Part shown: positions 7,896 through 16,612 of the stretch, one piece after another
Layout of the letters: every line of letters begins with the position of its first letter
Numbering within the stretch: the stretch's first letter is position 1
Source of the DNA: Pirellulales bacterium
GTDB taxonomy: Bacteria; Planctomycetota; Planctomycetia; Pirellulales; Lacipirellulaceae
Reading direction: 5' to 3'
Assembly (NCBI GenBank): GCA_019636345.1
Contig: JAHBXQ010000003.1
Location: 682,001 to 746,000 of the forward strand
Length of the DNA: 64,000 nt
The notes under the pieces: generated by a model
Told to the model about the DNA's origin: nothing
Database searches by the model: none
What the model saw: the letters and a program-made list of their open reading frames with translations, nothing else
Translations under genes and position numbers: made by a program

Positions 7896-9596
7896 ATGGG
7901 TTCTTACCTCTCCGAGTCGATGACGCGCACTCGCGTCGCACCTCGCGAACCGGCGACGCTCGATCCCGCATCGGTTGCGGTCTTGCTCGAGCAGTTTGCC
8001 GCCAAGGCCGGCGCGGGGCTGGTCCTTGAACCCGTCGGGCGATCCTTCCTCGACCGCCCGATCCAGGCGGCGACGATCGGCCACGGACCGCAGCGGGTTC
8101 TCGCGTGGTCGCAGATGCACGGCGACGAGCCGACCCACACGGCCGTGCTGTTGGACCTGCTGGCCTGGCTCGCGGCTGTCGCGAACGGCGAGGCGGCCGA
8201 CGAGGACGCCGCGGCGATCCTGAGCGGGGTGACGCTTTCCGTCGTGCCGCTGTTGAACCCCGACGGGGCGGTCTTGGGGCGCCGCGAGAACGCCCAGGGG
8301 ATCGACGTCAATCGCGACGCCCGCCGCTTGGCGAGCCCCGAGGGGCGGATGCTGCGGGCGGCGGTCGAGCGGTTTCGTCCCGACTTCGCCTTCAACCTGC
8401 ACAACCAAAACGCCCGTTCGACCGTGGGGCGCAGCAAACGGCCGTCGGTCGTGGCGCTGATGGCCCCGCCGCTCGATTTCGGCTGTCCCGAGACGGAGCA
8501 GATCGTGCGGGCCAAGCGGGTCGCCGTTTGTTTTCGCCGGGCGGTCGAGCCGCTCTGCCCCGGGATGATCTCGCGCTACTCGGCCGATTTCATGCCGCGA
8601 GCGTTCGGCGAGCGGCTTCAGGCCGCGGGGGTGACGACCGTGTTGGTCGAGGCGGGAGGCTCGCCCGACGACGTCAACTTCGACATGGCCGGTTTGCATC
8701 TGCACGGGCTCGCCCAGACGCTGGCGGCGATCGCTCGCGACGAGCTCCTGACGGCCGACCCGGCCGAGTACGACGCCTTGCCGCTGGACGGCGAGATCGT
8801 GCGGTTCGATAGGCTCGTTCAGCAGGCGACCGTCGTGCGGGGCGCGAGCGCTGAACGGTTTACGGCGGATTTGGGGATCAACTTTCCCGGCGGGCGTCGG
8901 CTGGCGACGGGCCCGCTCGCGTGCGGCGTGATCGACGAGATCGGCGATCTTGAAGTGACCGCCGGCAAGCAAGAACTCGACGCGACGGGATTGTGCTGCG
9001 TGCCGGGACAGTGGGAGTTCGACCCGAACCTGCGGCCCACGGCGATTCCCGCGGCAGACGCGTTGCAAGCCGTGACGGCGCAGGGCGTGACGAGCCTCGT
9101 GGGGACGGTCGATGCGACGAGCGACGCGGAGCTCGCGGCGCTGGGCCGGCTGGCTGCGGCGACCGAGCCGATCGCGGCGCTCAACCTGGGATTCGCGGCG
9201 ACGCTGCCGACCGGCGCGAGCGGTTCAGCGAGCGAACTGGCCCGGCGGGTCCTGCTGGCCGTGCATCGCGGGGCGTGTGCGATCGACGACCGGACGATGT
9301 CTGCGGAGGTTCTCGCCGCGCTGAGCGAGTTCGACCTGCCGCGGCTGAGCGCCGCCCCGCTGGCGGAGTCGTCGGTCGAGCCGCGCGCCGCATCGTTCGA
9401 CGAACTGGCCGAGCGCGCAGCGGCTTGGGCCTGCGCTGTGCGGCAATCGGGGCGCGGACGGATCGACAAAGGGGCGATCGCCGACTTGGCGCTGTTTGCA
9501 CCGGCCGAACCGCCGGCGACGGCGGCGTTCGTGCTCGTCGGCGGTCGACCGGTCGCGGCCGGCGCGCTTTCGGGAACGCTCCTGCGGCTCGAGTGA
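7896..9596 (+). CDS. M14-family zinc peptidase with extra C-terminal region
   Basis: The product has 566 residues. The N-terminal half is an M14 metallocarboxypeptidase. The zinc ligands are in HGDE (H75, E78) and NLHNQ (H169); the substrate-binding block is NPDG...GIDVNRDARR (121-144); the catalytic Glu is in VLVEAGG (E252). There is no signal peptide, so it is probably cytoplasmic. Small M14 enzymes such as MpaA cleave gamma-D-Glu-DAP bonds in muropeptides, and the surrounding genes favour that role, but specificity is inference. The C-terminal part (about 330-566) ends in IDKGAIADLALFAPAEPP then VLVGGRPVAAG, which resembles the end of amidohydrolase enzymes without any metal-binding motif. 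ATG 7920 is an alternative start; no clear ribosome-binding site decides. Confidence 0.82.
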   Translation: MGSYLSESMTRTRVAPREPATLDPASVAVLLEQFAAKAGAGLVLEPVGRSFLDRPIQAATIGHGPQRVLAWSQMHGDEPTHTAVLLDLLAWLAAVANGEAADEDAAAILSGVTLSVVPLLNPDGAVLGRRENAQGIDVNRDARRLASPEGRMLRAAVERFRPDFAFNLHNQNARSTVGRSKRPSVVALMAPPLDFGCPETEQIVRAKRVAVCFRRAVEPLCPGMISRYSADFMPRAFGERLQAAGVTTVLVEAGGSPDDVNFDMAGLHLHGLAQTLAAIARDELLTADPAEYDALPLDGEIVRFDRLVQQATVVRGASAERFTADLGINFPGGRRLATGPLACGVIDEIGDLEVTAGKQELDATGLCCVPGQWEFDPNLRPTAIPAADALQAVTAQGVTSLVGTVDATSDAELAALGRLAAATEPIAALNLGFAATLPTGASGSASELARRVLLAVHRGACAIDDRTMSAEVLAALSEFDLPRLSAAPLAESSVEPRAASFDELAERAAAWACAVRQSGRGRIDKGAIADLALFAPAEPPATAAFVLVGGRPVAAGALSGTLLRLE

Positions 9597-9756
9597 ACGA
9601 CGAGGAAGCGAGCCGCGGAATCTCCGACCAAGCGAGATGTTCCCCTGGCACGCAATATTCGCGACAATTTGCGGGCCCTGGCGCCCTCCGGCGACGCGGG
9701 CCTCCGTGTTCTCCGCGACGCCATGACGACTCCCTTCCCCCGCCTCGGGAGGTTGC

Positions 9757-10509
9757 ATGCTCAACAAGTTCTGGTTCGGTCTGGTGCTCGTCGGGATCCT
9801 GTACGGGTTCGGCAAGGCGGCCTATCGCAGTTGGCGGGGCGATGCGCCTGTTGCGCCTGCGGTCGCCGCCGAGAGAGACGCTTCCGCGCCAGCGGCGTCG
9901 ACCGCCCCCCCCTCGCCGTTGACCGAGATGGGCCGGCAGCTCAACGCGGCGACGATGGACTCGGCGAAGACCGCGGTCGAGCTGTGCATTCAGCTCATCG
10001 GCGTCATGGCGCTGTGGCTAGGGATGATGAACGTGGCGAAGGACGCGGGGCTGATCGACGCCTTGGCCCGGCTGTTGCGGCCGCTCATGCGGTGGCTGTT
10101 CCCCGAGGTCCCCGACGGCCACCCGGCGCAGGGGGCCATGTTGATGAACATCTCGGCGAACATGCTGGGGCTCGACAACGCGGCGACGCCGATGGGGCTC
10201 AAGGCGATGCGGGAGCTGCAGACGCTCAACCCCCAGCCCGATACGGCGACCGACGCCCAGACGCTGTTCCTGGCGATCAACACCAGCAGCGTCACGCTGA
10301 TTCCCTTTACGATCATCGCCTACCGCACGGCCAGCGGCAGCAGCGACCCGGCTCGGCCGATGATGGGAATGCTGCTGGCGACGACCGTGAGCACGGTGGT
10401 TGCGATCACGGTGACGCGCTGGCTGGCTCGCCGGCCGAAGTACCGATCGTCGTCGGCGACCCTCGCCGCTCCTGTCCTCGCGAACGAACCGCCGGAGGGG
10501 ACGCGATGA
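9757..10509 (+). CDS. spmA: SpmA-like nucleoside-recognition (Gate) membrane protein
   Basis: The 250-residue membrane protein has an N-terminal helix, a linker rich in Ala and Pro, then the SpmA core: ELCIQLIGVMALWLGMMNVA, the LRPLMRWLFPEVPDGHPAQG block, MNISANMLGLDNAATPMGLK and NTSSVTLIPFTIIAYR. In Bacillus SpmA and SpmB affect spore-core dehydration. In non-sporulating bacteria the pair is widespread, with a transport role suspected but unproven. Its stop overlaps the spmB start as ATGA. The LD-carboxypeptidase gene follows spmB with the same kind of overlap, so the three form one operon and may be linked to wall metabolism. Confidence 0.9.
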   Translation: MLNKFWFGLVLVGILYGFGKAAYRSWRGDAPVAPAVAAERDASAPAASTAPPSPLTEMGRQLNAATMDSAKTAVELCIQLIGVMALWLGMMNVAKDAGLIDALARLLRPLMRWLFPEVPDGHPAQGAMLMNISANMLGLDNAATPMGLKAMRELQTLNPQPDTATDAQTLFLAINTSSVTLIPFTIIAYRTASGSSDPARPMMGMLLATTVSTVVAITVTRWLARRPKYRSSSATLAAPVLANEPPEGTR

Positions 10510-11363
10510 GCGAAGTCTTCCGATTTTTCGAGCTGGCCAGCCAGTGGATGATCCCTGGCACGATCCTGTTGATCGTCCTCTGGGCCGCGTATCGCCGCGT
10601 GCCGATGTACGAATCGTTCGTCACGGGGGCCAAGGAGGGGTTCGACGTCGCGGTGATGATCATCCCCTATCTCGTGGCGATCCTGTTTGCAATCAAACTG
10701 TTCATCGTCAGCGGGATCTTCGACGACGCCAAGTCCCTGGCCGTATGGGGCATGACCAAGCTGGGGCTGGACGAGTATGCCGAGATCTTCGACCTGATGC
10801 CGTTGGCCCTGACGCGCCCGTTGTCGGGCTCGGGGTCGCGGGGGATCCTGATCGAGATCTTCGACGAGCACGGCCCCGACAGTTTCTTGGGGATGGTTTC
10901 GTCGCTGATGATGGGGAGCACCGAGACGACGTTCTACGTGCTGACGGTCTATTTCGGCGCCGTGAACATCAGCAAGCTGCGGCACGCCGTGCCGGCTTGC
11001 CTGACCGGGGACGCGGCGGGGATCGTCGCTTCGATCGTCTTGGGGTACGTGCTGTTCGGGGACCTTGCGGCGAACGACGTGAAGCCGGACGGCGCTGCGT
11101 CCCCCCAGTCGCAGAACGCCGAGTTTGAAACGCAGCCGGACGATCAGCGGGCCCCAGTCGCGGCGGCGCCTTCCCCCTTGCGGGAAGGCTCGGGCGGGGG
11201 GGCTGCGCGGCCGGAGCGGCGTCGCTTGGCGATTGGTCGTTTGGTCGCAGAACAGGTGCAAGCGGCAGGATCTGTTCGCGACACGTCGATCCGCGCTCGT
11301 GCTCTCCGTCGCGAGGAGGGGATCGGCACGAACCGCTTCGGCGCTTGTGCGAGGCTGACATGA
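10506..11363 (+). CDS. spmB: SpmB-like membrane protein with long C-terminal tail
   Basis: Translation should start at the ATG at 10506, which overlaps the spmA stop. Residues 1-190 are a full SpmB: YRRVPMYESFVTGAKEGFDV, PYLVAILFAIKLFIVSG, the LSGSGSRGI block, and LMMGSTETTFYVLTVYFGAV. Typical SpmB proteins end soon after the last membrane segment (VASIVLGYVLFGDLAA). This one runs on for about 90 residues of low-complexity, Arg- and Ala-rich sequence. The DNA of that tail contains a hairpin at 11168-11189 of the kind usually found between genes, so the tail may be former non-coding DNA. Its stop overlaps the next start (ATGA at 11360). Confidence 0.85.
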   Translation: MSEVFRFFELASQWMIPGTILLIVLWAAYRRVPMYESFVTGAKEGFDVAVMIIPYLVAILFAIKLFIVSGIFDDAKSLAVWGMTKLGLDEYAEIFDLMPLALTRPLSGSGSRGILIEIFDEHGPDSFLGMVSSLMMGSTETTFYVLTVYFGAVNISKLRHAVPACLTGDAAGIVASIVLGYVLFGDLAANDVKPDGAASPQSQNAEFETQPDDQRAPVAAAPSPLREGSGGGAARPERRRLAIGRLVAEQVQAAGSVRDTSIRARALRREEGIGTNRFGACARLT

Positions 11364-12343
11364 CTCGAACGTCCGACTCGTCCCGACCCGAGCGACTCGT
11401 CCCGCCGGCGCTGCGGTCCGGGGACACGATTGGCGTGTTCGCCCCGGCGGGGGTCGTGCCGCGGGAAAGGCTTGAACGGGCCCTCGCGCGGATCAGCGCG
11501 CGGGGGTTCCGCGTGAAGACCTACGGCGACCTGTTTCGCGAGCGCGGCTACTTGGCGGGGGACGACGACGCCCGGGCGGCAGAGCTGAACGCGGCGCTGG
11601 CCGACCCTGAGACGACCGCCGTGATGCCGGCCCGCGGCGGTTACGGCTGCGCTCGGTTGGTGGATCGTCTCGACTACGCCGCGGTGCGCCGGCGGCCGAA
11701 ACTCGTCGCGGGGTTCAGCGACCTCACGGCGATCCACGCTGCGCTGGCCGCGCAGACGGGACTGGCGACGCTTCACAGCCCGAACCTCGTCGACGGTTGG
11801 GGGGGCGAGGAGCCGCCGACGGAATGGGTCGAGGAGAGCTTCTGGCAAGCCGCGGGGCTCGTCAGCGGCGTCTTCGGAGAGCTAACGGCCCCGCCGCCGC
11901 AAGCTGCCGCGGGGTTGGCGACGCTGCGATCCGGCGTCGCCGAGGGGCCGCTCATCGGCGGCAACGCGGCGGTGTTTGCGGGACTGACGGGTTCGCCCTA
12001 CATGCCCGATTTTGCCGGAGCGATCTTGTTTTTGGAGGACGTGGGCGAACGCCCCTATCGCCTCGATCGTATGCTCGCTCAGATGCGGCTGGCCGGGCTG
12101 CTCGACAAACTTGCCGGGGTCCTCCTGGGGCAGTTCACCGACTGCGACGAGGCCCCCGACAACCCGAGCCTGGCCCTGAGCGAGGTCTGGGACGACTACT
12201 TCGGCAGCCTGGGCGTCCCGGTACTCGCTGGCTATCCGACCGGCCACGTTCGCGATAACGCCACGCTCCCGCTGGGGACGTCGGTACGGATCGATGCGAC
12301 GAACCAAACGGTGCAGTGCGTTGCGGCAGACGCCCGGGGCTAG
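11360..12343 (+). CDS. ldcA: LD-carboxypeptidase, peptidase family S66
   Basis: The 327-residue cytoplasmic protein carries S66 hallmarks: the VFAPAGVV N-terminal strand, MPARGGYGCARLVDRLD, the nucleophile serine in GFSDLTA (S120), a glutamate in LFLEDVGERPYRLDRML (E226) and a histidine in GYPTGH (H296). Their spacing matches the Ser-Glu-His triad of characterised LD-carboxypeptidases. The enzyme removes the terminal D-Ala from tetrapeptide muropeptides, a step in peptidoglycan recycling. The ATG at 11360 is preferred over an upstream TTG because GAGG precedes it at 11351-11354 and it overlaps the spmB stop. Some S66 relatives (MccF) cleave other substrates, but the gene context supports muropeptides. 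Confidence 0.92.
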   Translation: MTRTSDSSRPERLVPPALRSGDTIGVFAPAGVVPRERLERALARISARGFRVKTYGDLFRERGYLAGDDDARAAELNAALADPETTAVMPARGGYGCARLVDRLDYAAVRRRPKLVAGFSDLTAIHAALAAQTGLATLHSPNLVDGWGGEEPPTEWVEESFWQAAGLVSGVFGELTAPPPQAAAGLATLRSGVAEGPLIGGNAAVFAGLTGSPYMPDFAGAILFLEDVGERPYRLDRMLAQMRLAGLLDKLAGVLLGQFTDCDEAPDNPSLALSEVWDDYFGSLGVPVLAGYPTGHVRDNATLPLGTSVRIDATNQTVQCVAADARG

Positions 12344-12372
12344 CGCACATGGCTCAGGTCCAGGGACGCCGC

Positions 12373-14163
12373 CTAAGGCCTCGACCCTGCCGGGTGGCCG
12401 TCGAGGGCGTAGTCGATCGGCGTGTGCTTCTTCACGCGCTGTTGCAGTCGGTCGATCGCTGCCAGCGCGGCGCGTGAGTCGCACCCCTCGCGAGCCATCA
12501 TCGCCGCGGCGACGCCGGCGGCCGTGCCGCTCGACCATTCGATCGGGTGGAGCCGGATGGCCGAGTTCGCCGCGAACGTCTGGGCCATCGTCTTCCCCGC
12601 GGCCAGCAGGTTGCCGTACTTGGCGTTCGTGAGCGCGCGGAACGGGATATAGAACGGCAGCGTCGGCCGCAGATGCTCGGCGAACTGCGGGTACTCGCAG
12701 GTGGCCAGCGGGTGGATGTCGCCGGCGTAGGCCCCCAGCGCGACGCGGTCGGGGAACCGCGTCCCCGTTCCGTGTTGCGGCGGCGGGGCGAGATCGTCGT
12801 AGGTGATCACGAACCCGTCGAGTCCCACCGAGCGGCGCGTATCGCGGATGTACGGCAGCTTGGCCAAGCCATGCCTCGTGCCGAGCACGGTGCGCGACAG
12901 GGTAATTTGCCGCGGGTCGATTCCCGCGGGAGCGCGGCGCCGAAACCACTGGTGCCAAGCGAACGCCCGCTGTTCGGCCGCCGCGAGGACGGACATGTCG
13001 AGCCCTCCCTGCCAATCGTCGCGCTGCGCGGCCGCCAGTTGAGCGCTGAGGAAGAGATAGCCGAACGGGTAGTCGTTCCCCCCCTCGGCGCGGCGACGCG
13101 AGTAGCCCCAGTTCTGCAGGCAAAGGTCGCCCGGCCCCGGCGCCGCGGCGGCGCCCCGGATGCGGCGGTAGGTCCAGATCTGGTTCCAGGCGTCGGCCCG
13201 ATCGGCGTAGTCGCCGAAGCCCATGCCGTCGATCCGCGGGTCGGGGGCGTCGTCGTCGGTCGGCTTGGCGTGGAACTCCTCGACGAAGTCGAACACGGTC
13301 GCTTGCCCGCAGGTGTCGTCGAAGTCGGGGGCGTCCTCGGCCGGCTCGCACCCTTGGCGGTAGGGGGCGTCGGCGAGTACGAACAGGTCCCCCCACTCGG
13401 TCGCTTCCAGAAACACCGTCGCCGCGGGGGAGTTCGCTCGGGCGGCGAAGCGGAGGACTTCTTTCGTGAACCGCGCCGAATCGGCCGGACTGTACCACTC
13501 GGCAAGATCTTGGGACAGCAGCAGGTCGTAACCCTCGGCGGCGACGCCCGCGCGCGGCGTGCGACGGATGGCCGTCAGGGAAACGATCGCGTCGCCATCG
13601 GTCTCGACCCGTTTGACGACCGTGTTGAGATAGACGTCAAGCCGATCGCGCCGCGCGTCGATCAGCGGTTGCAGGTGTTTGCGAAGCAGGTCGAGCGGTT
13701 CGAAGCAGTACCGGCTCACCCAGCCGCGCCCCGGGTTGCCGACTTGGGCCAGCATGTCGCGAAACACGGGAGTCATGTTCCGCGGATCGCGGGCGATGCC
13801 CGCGACGTCGACCAGCACCTCGTCGGTCTGCGGGTCGCGGATCTTGTGCCACGCCTCGTCGACGGCGGGCACGGCGCTGGCGGTCAGTTGCCCGCCGATC
13901 CAGTCGGTCGGCTCAAGCAGGGCGACTCGGGCGCCTTCGTCATGGGCGGCGAGCGCCGCAGCCAGGGCGGCCGTCGTCCCGCCGGCGATCACGACGTCGT
14001 AATCGTCGAGCATGCGCACAGCAGGCGGGTCAGGCGCGGCGCCGTTTGCCTCGGGAGCAAGCGCCGCAAGCGCTGAACACGCCGCCAGGATCGCGACAAA
14101 TCGATCGCGTCGGCTGAACGATCGCGCTGACGCGGTGCGGGGCAGGGGGGGGTTAGCGTTCAT
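12373..14163 (-). CDS. Secreted FAD-dependent oxidoreductase-like protein
   Basis: The 596-residue product begins with an RR-containing signal peptide (FSRRDRFVAILAACSALAAL), which is Tat-like and suits a folded flavoprotein. A Rossmann FAD site follows (YDVVIAGGTTAALAAALAAH, then VALLEPTDWIGGQLT), typical of the FAD_oxidored family common in planctomycetes. Near the C-terminus, YGNLLAAGKTMAQTFAANSA and IEWSSGTAAGVAAAM complete the family pattern. Its start lies 11 bases inside the end of the NamZ-fusion gene, so it is the last gene of a three-gene minus-strand operon behind the SSS transporter. Its substrate is unknown; oxidation of a sugar or amino sugar released by its neighbours is only a guess. 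Confidence 0.82.
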   Translation of the reverse strand: MNANPPLPRTASARSFSRRDRFVAILAACSALAALAPEANGAAPDPPAVRMLDDYDVVIAGGTTAALAAALAAHDEGARVALLEPTDWIGGQLTASAVPAVDEAWHKIRDPQTDEVLVDVAGIARDPRNMTPVFRDMLAQVGNPGRGWVSRYCFEPLDLLRKHLQPLIDARRDRLDVYLNTVVKRVETDGDAIVSLTAIRRTPRAGVAAEGYDLLLSQDLAEWYSPADSARFTKEVLRFAARANSPAATVFLEATEWGDLFVLADAPYRQGCEPAEDAPDFDDTCGQATVFDFVEEFHAKPTDDDAPDPRIDGMGFGDYADRADAWNQIWTYRRIRGAAAAPGPGDLCLQNWGYSRRRAEGGNDYPFGYLFLSAQLAAAQRDDWQGGLDMSVLAAAEQRAFAWHQWFRRRAPAGIDPRQITLSRTVLGTRHGLAKLPYIRDTRRSVGLDGFVITYDDLAPPPQHGTGTRFPDRVALGAYAGDIHPLATCEYPQFAEHLRPTLPFYIPFRALTNAKYGNLLAAGKTMAQTFAANSAIRLHPIEWSSGTAAGVAAAMMAREGCDSRAALAAIDRLQQRVKKHTPIDYALDGHPAGSRP

Positions 14164-16612
14164 AGAGCAGGAACTCCTTGCGACGCTCGCGGAATCGCTT
14201 CAGGTCGGACTCGTACAGGTCGCGCAGCTCCGGCGCCGGGACGCCGCGCCGGATCGCAGCGAGCACGGCGGCGTGACGCAGCAACCGATCCATCTTCTCG
14301 GCTTCCCACGTCTCTGGGTAGAGCTTGCGCAGCGTGCAGGCCAGGGTCAGCCCCAATTCGACTGGCGCCAGGGCGTTGCGATTGACGACGTGCAGTTGCA
14401 CGCCGCCGCACTCTTGGTTCGCGAAGCGGCTTGCCGTCGGCGTGAATCGAACCGGGATGAATCGAACTCCGGGGACTTGCGCCGCGTTGAGCGACGCGGC
14501 CAGATCGCGCGGCTCGATCCACGGGGCGCCGATGATCTCGAACGGCGTGTCCGTTCCGCGGCCGACCGACAGGTTCGAGAACTCCAACAGCCCCACCCCC
14601 GGGTACAGCATCGCCTGCATCAGCGAGCGCATGTTCGGCGAGGGGTTGATCCAGACCAATCCCGTGCGGTCCCATGTCGCGCCGCGGCGCCAACCCTCGA
14701 CCGGCACGACGAGCAGTTCGACCTTCACCTTGCGCTCGGCCGCGAACATCAGGGCCAGTTCGCCGGCAGTCATGCCGTGGCGCACGGGGATGTCGTGGTG
14801 AGCGATGAACGACTCGCCGTCCGGGTCGCGCACCGGTCCCTCGACCGCCGTCCCGCCGATCGGGTTCGGTCGATCGAGGACGACGAACATGATCTCCGCC
14901 TCGGCCGCCGCTTCCATCGCCAGTCCCATCGTGCTCACGTAGGTGTAGAACCGAGTCCCCACGTCTTGAACGTCGAATGCCAAGACGTCGAGCTCCGCAA
15001 GGTGCGCGGGCGCCGGGCGATTCGTCTTGCCGTAGAGGCTGTAGATCGGCGTGCCGGTCGGTTCGTGCTGGGCGTCGCCGATGTCGGGCTGATCCAACCG
15101 ACCGGCGATGCCGTGCTCGGGGCTGAAGATGGCCGCGAGCGTCACGTCCGGGGCCTCGTGCAGCAAATCGATCGTCGTCTTCCCGGTGCGATCGACGCCC
15201 GTGTGATTGGTGATCAGGCCGACCCGTTTGCCCGCCAGTTGGCGAAAGCCGTCCCGCTTCAACACGTCGACGCCGCAGAGCACCTCGGGCGTGCTGGCGT
15301 CCGCAACGGGTCGCCGGACGACTTGCCGTTGCACCGCGGGTCGGGGGCGCTGCGCGCCCTCGGCGGCGCGCAGGCGCTGCGGGCGCGCAGCTTGGCGGAC
15401 GATTCCGTGCGGATTGGGTCCGTTCAGCGCTGCTGCGGCGATCGTGCCGATGCGGCCGGCCAGACCGTTCACGTTCCCCTTGCCGTCGGGATGAACGCGA
15501 TTGGACAGGAAGATCACGAACAGGTCGAGTTCCGGATCGATCCACAACGCCGTCCCGGTGAAGCCGCCGTGGCCGAACGCCCGCGGGCTGAACAGCTCGC
15601 CCCGATTGGTCGAGTACCCGCTGGCGGAGTCCCAGGCGAGGGCCCGCTTCGGACCCGACACGCTGCGCGGGCGGATCATCTCAAGCGCCGTCGCGTGGCT
15701 GAGCGGGCGAGGAGGCGCCGAGGGATCGCGGCACGCTCGCAACATCGCGTCGCACATGATCGCCAGATCGGCGGCCGTCGAGAACAACCCCGCGTGCCCC
15801 GCGACGCCCCCCAGCAGGTGCGCCCGCGGGTCGTGGACCTCGCCTTGCATCCATCGGTCCTCGCGCCGCTCGGCGGGGGCGGCGCGGGCGCGCAGTTCCG
15901 GCGGCGGCAGGAAGCCGGTCTCGCGCATTCCCAGCGGTTCGTAGACGTGCTGCCGTGCGAATTCGTCGATCGATTGCCCGCTTACGCGCCGGACAAGTTC
16001 GCCCAGCACCTCGAAGTTTACGTCGCTGTACACGAACGCTGTCCCCGGAGGCTTCTGCGGGACGAGCGCAAAGATCCGCCGCCACGCCTCGTCGACGCCG
16101 TGTTCGTAGTCGCCCAGCGGATTGTCGGGAATCAACCCGCTGTGATGGATCAAGAGCTGCTCGACCGTGATCTGCTCCTTCCCTCCTGCGGCGAACTCGG
16201 GGACGTGTTCGGCCACGGGGTCGCGCAGTCGCACGCGCCCTTGTTCGACCAGTTTCATCACGCTCAGCCCCGTGGCGAGCGGCTTGGTGAGCGACGCGAG
16301 GTCGAACACCGTGTCGACGGTCATCGGCTCCGGCTCGGGGCGGAGCCGCCGCTGGCCGTAGGCGTGCAGCCAGGCGACGCCGCCGGTGCGGCCGATCGCC
16401 ACGACGCATCCCGGGAGCTTCTGTTCGGCGATCGCCGCCTCGACGATCGGCGCGATCGCGTGGAAGCGGCTGCCGTCGAAGCCGAGGTCCTCGGGGGTCG
16501 CGGTCGGCAGGGCTGCGTTCGCGACGGCGGCGTAGTTGATCGCGGCAAGCGCTGCGACGGCCAGTCTGACAGCGGCGCGAGGGCGACGACTTCGTGGGCG
16601 GATGAGGATCAT
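14153..16612 (-). CDS. namZ: Secreted beta-lactamase-like/NamZ (DUF1343) fusion, exo-beta-N-acetylmuramidase
   Basis: The 819-residue product has a signal peptide (hydrophobic about residues 15-33). Residues about 35-400 are a serine beta-lactamase-like domain with SLTK (S107), YSDVN and HGG motifs, like AmiE/YbbE-type proteins. Residues about 430-819 are a DUF1343/NamZ domain: VGLITNHTGVDRTGKTTIDL, FSPEHGI with the probable catalytic Glu, DVQDVGTRFYTY, and DRPNPIGG. NamZ releases MurNAc from the non-reducing end of glycan strands. In Bacillus the two activities are separate neighbouring genes, so this fusion is informative. ATG 16612 overlaps the transporter stop by four bases (ATGA); an upstream frame extension is Arg-rich and unlikely. 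Confidence 0.93.
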   Translation of the reverse strand: MILIRPRSRRPRAAVRLAVAALAAINYAAVANAALPTATPEDLGFDGSRFHAIAPIVEAAIAEQKLPGCVVAIGRTGGVAWLHAYGQRRLRPEPEPMTVDTVFDLASLTKPLATGLSVMKLVEQGRVRLRDPVAEHVPEFAAGGKEQITVEQLLIHHSGLIPDNPLGDYEHGVDEAWRRIFALVPQKPPGTAFVYSDVNFEVLGELVRRVSGQSIDEFARQHVYEPLGMRETGFLPPPELRARAAPAERREDRWMQGEVHDPRAHLLGGVAGHAGLFSTAADLAIMCDAMLRACRDPSAPPRPLSHATALEMIRPRSVSGPKRALAWDSASGYSTNRGELFSPRAFGHGGFTGTALWIDPELDLFVIFLSNRVHPDGKGNVNGLAGRIGTIAAAALNGPNPHGIVRQAARPQRLRAAEGAQRPRPAVQRQVVRRPVADASTPEVLCGVDVLKRDGFRQLAGKRVGLITNHTGVDRTGKTTIDLLHEAPDVTLAAIFSPEHGIAGRLDQPDIGDAQHEPTGTPIYSLYGKTNRPAPAHLAELDVLAFDVQDVGTRFYTYVSTMGLAMEAAAEAEIMFVVLDRPNPIGGTAVEGPVRDPDGESFIAHHDIPVRHGMTAGELALMFAAERKVKVELLVVPVEGWRRGATWDRTGLVWINPSPNMRSLMQAMLYPGVGLLEFSNLSVGRGTDTPFEIIGAPWIEPRDLAASLNAAQVPGVRFIPVRFTPTASRFANQECGGVQLHVVNRNALAPVELGLTLACTLRKLYPETWEAEKMDRLLRHAAVLAAIRRGVPAPELRDLYESDLKRFRERRKEFLLYER

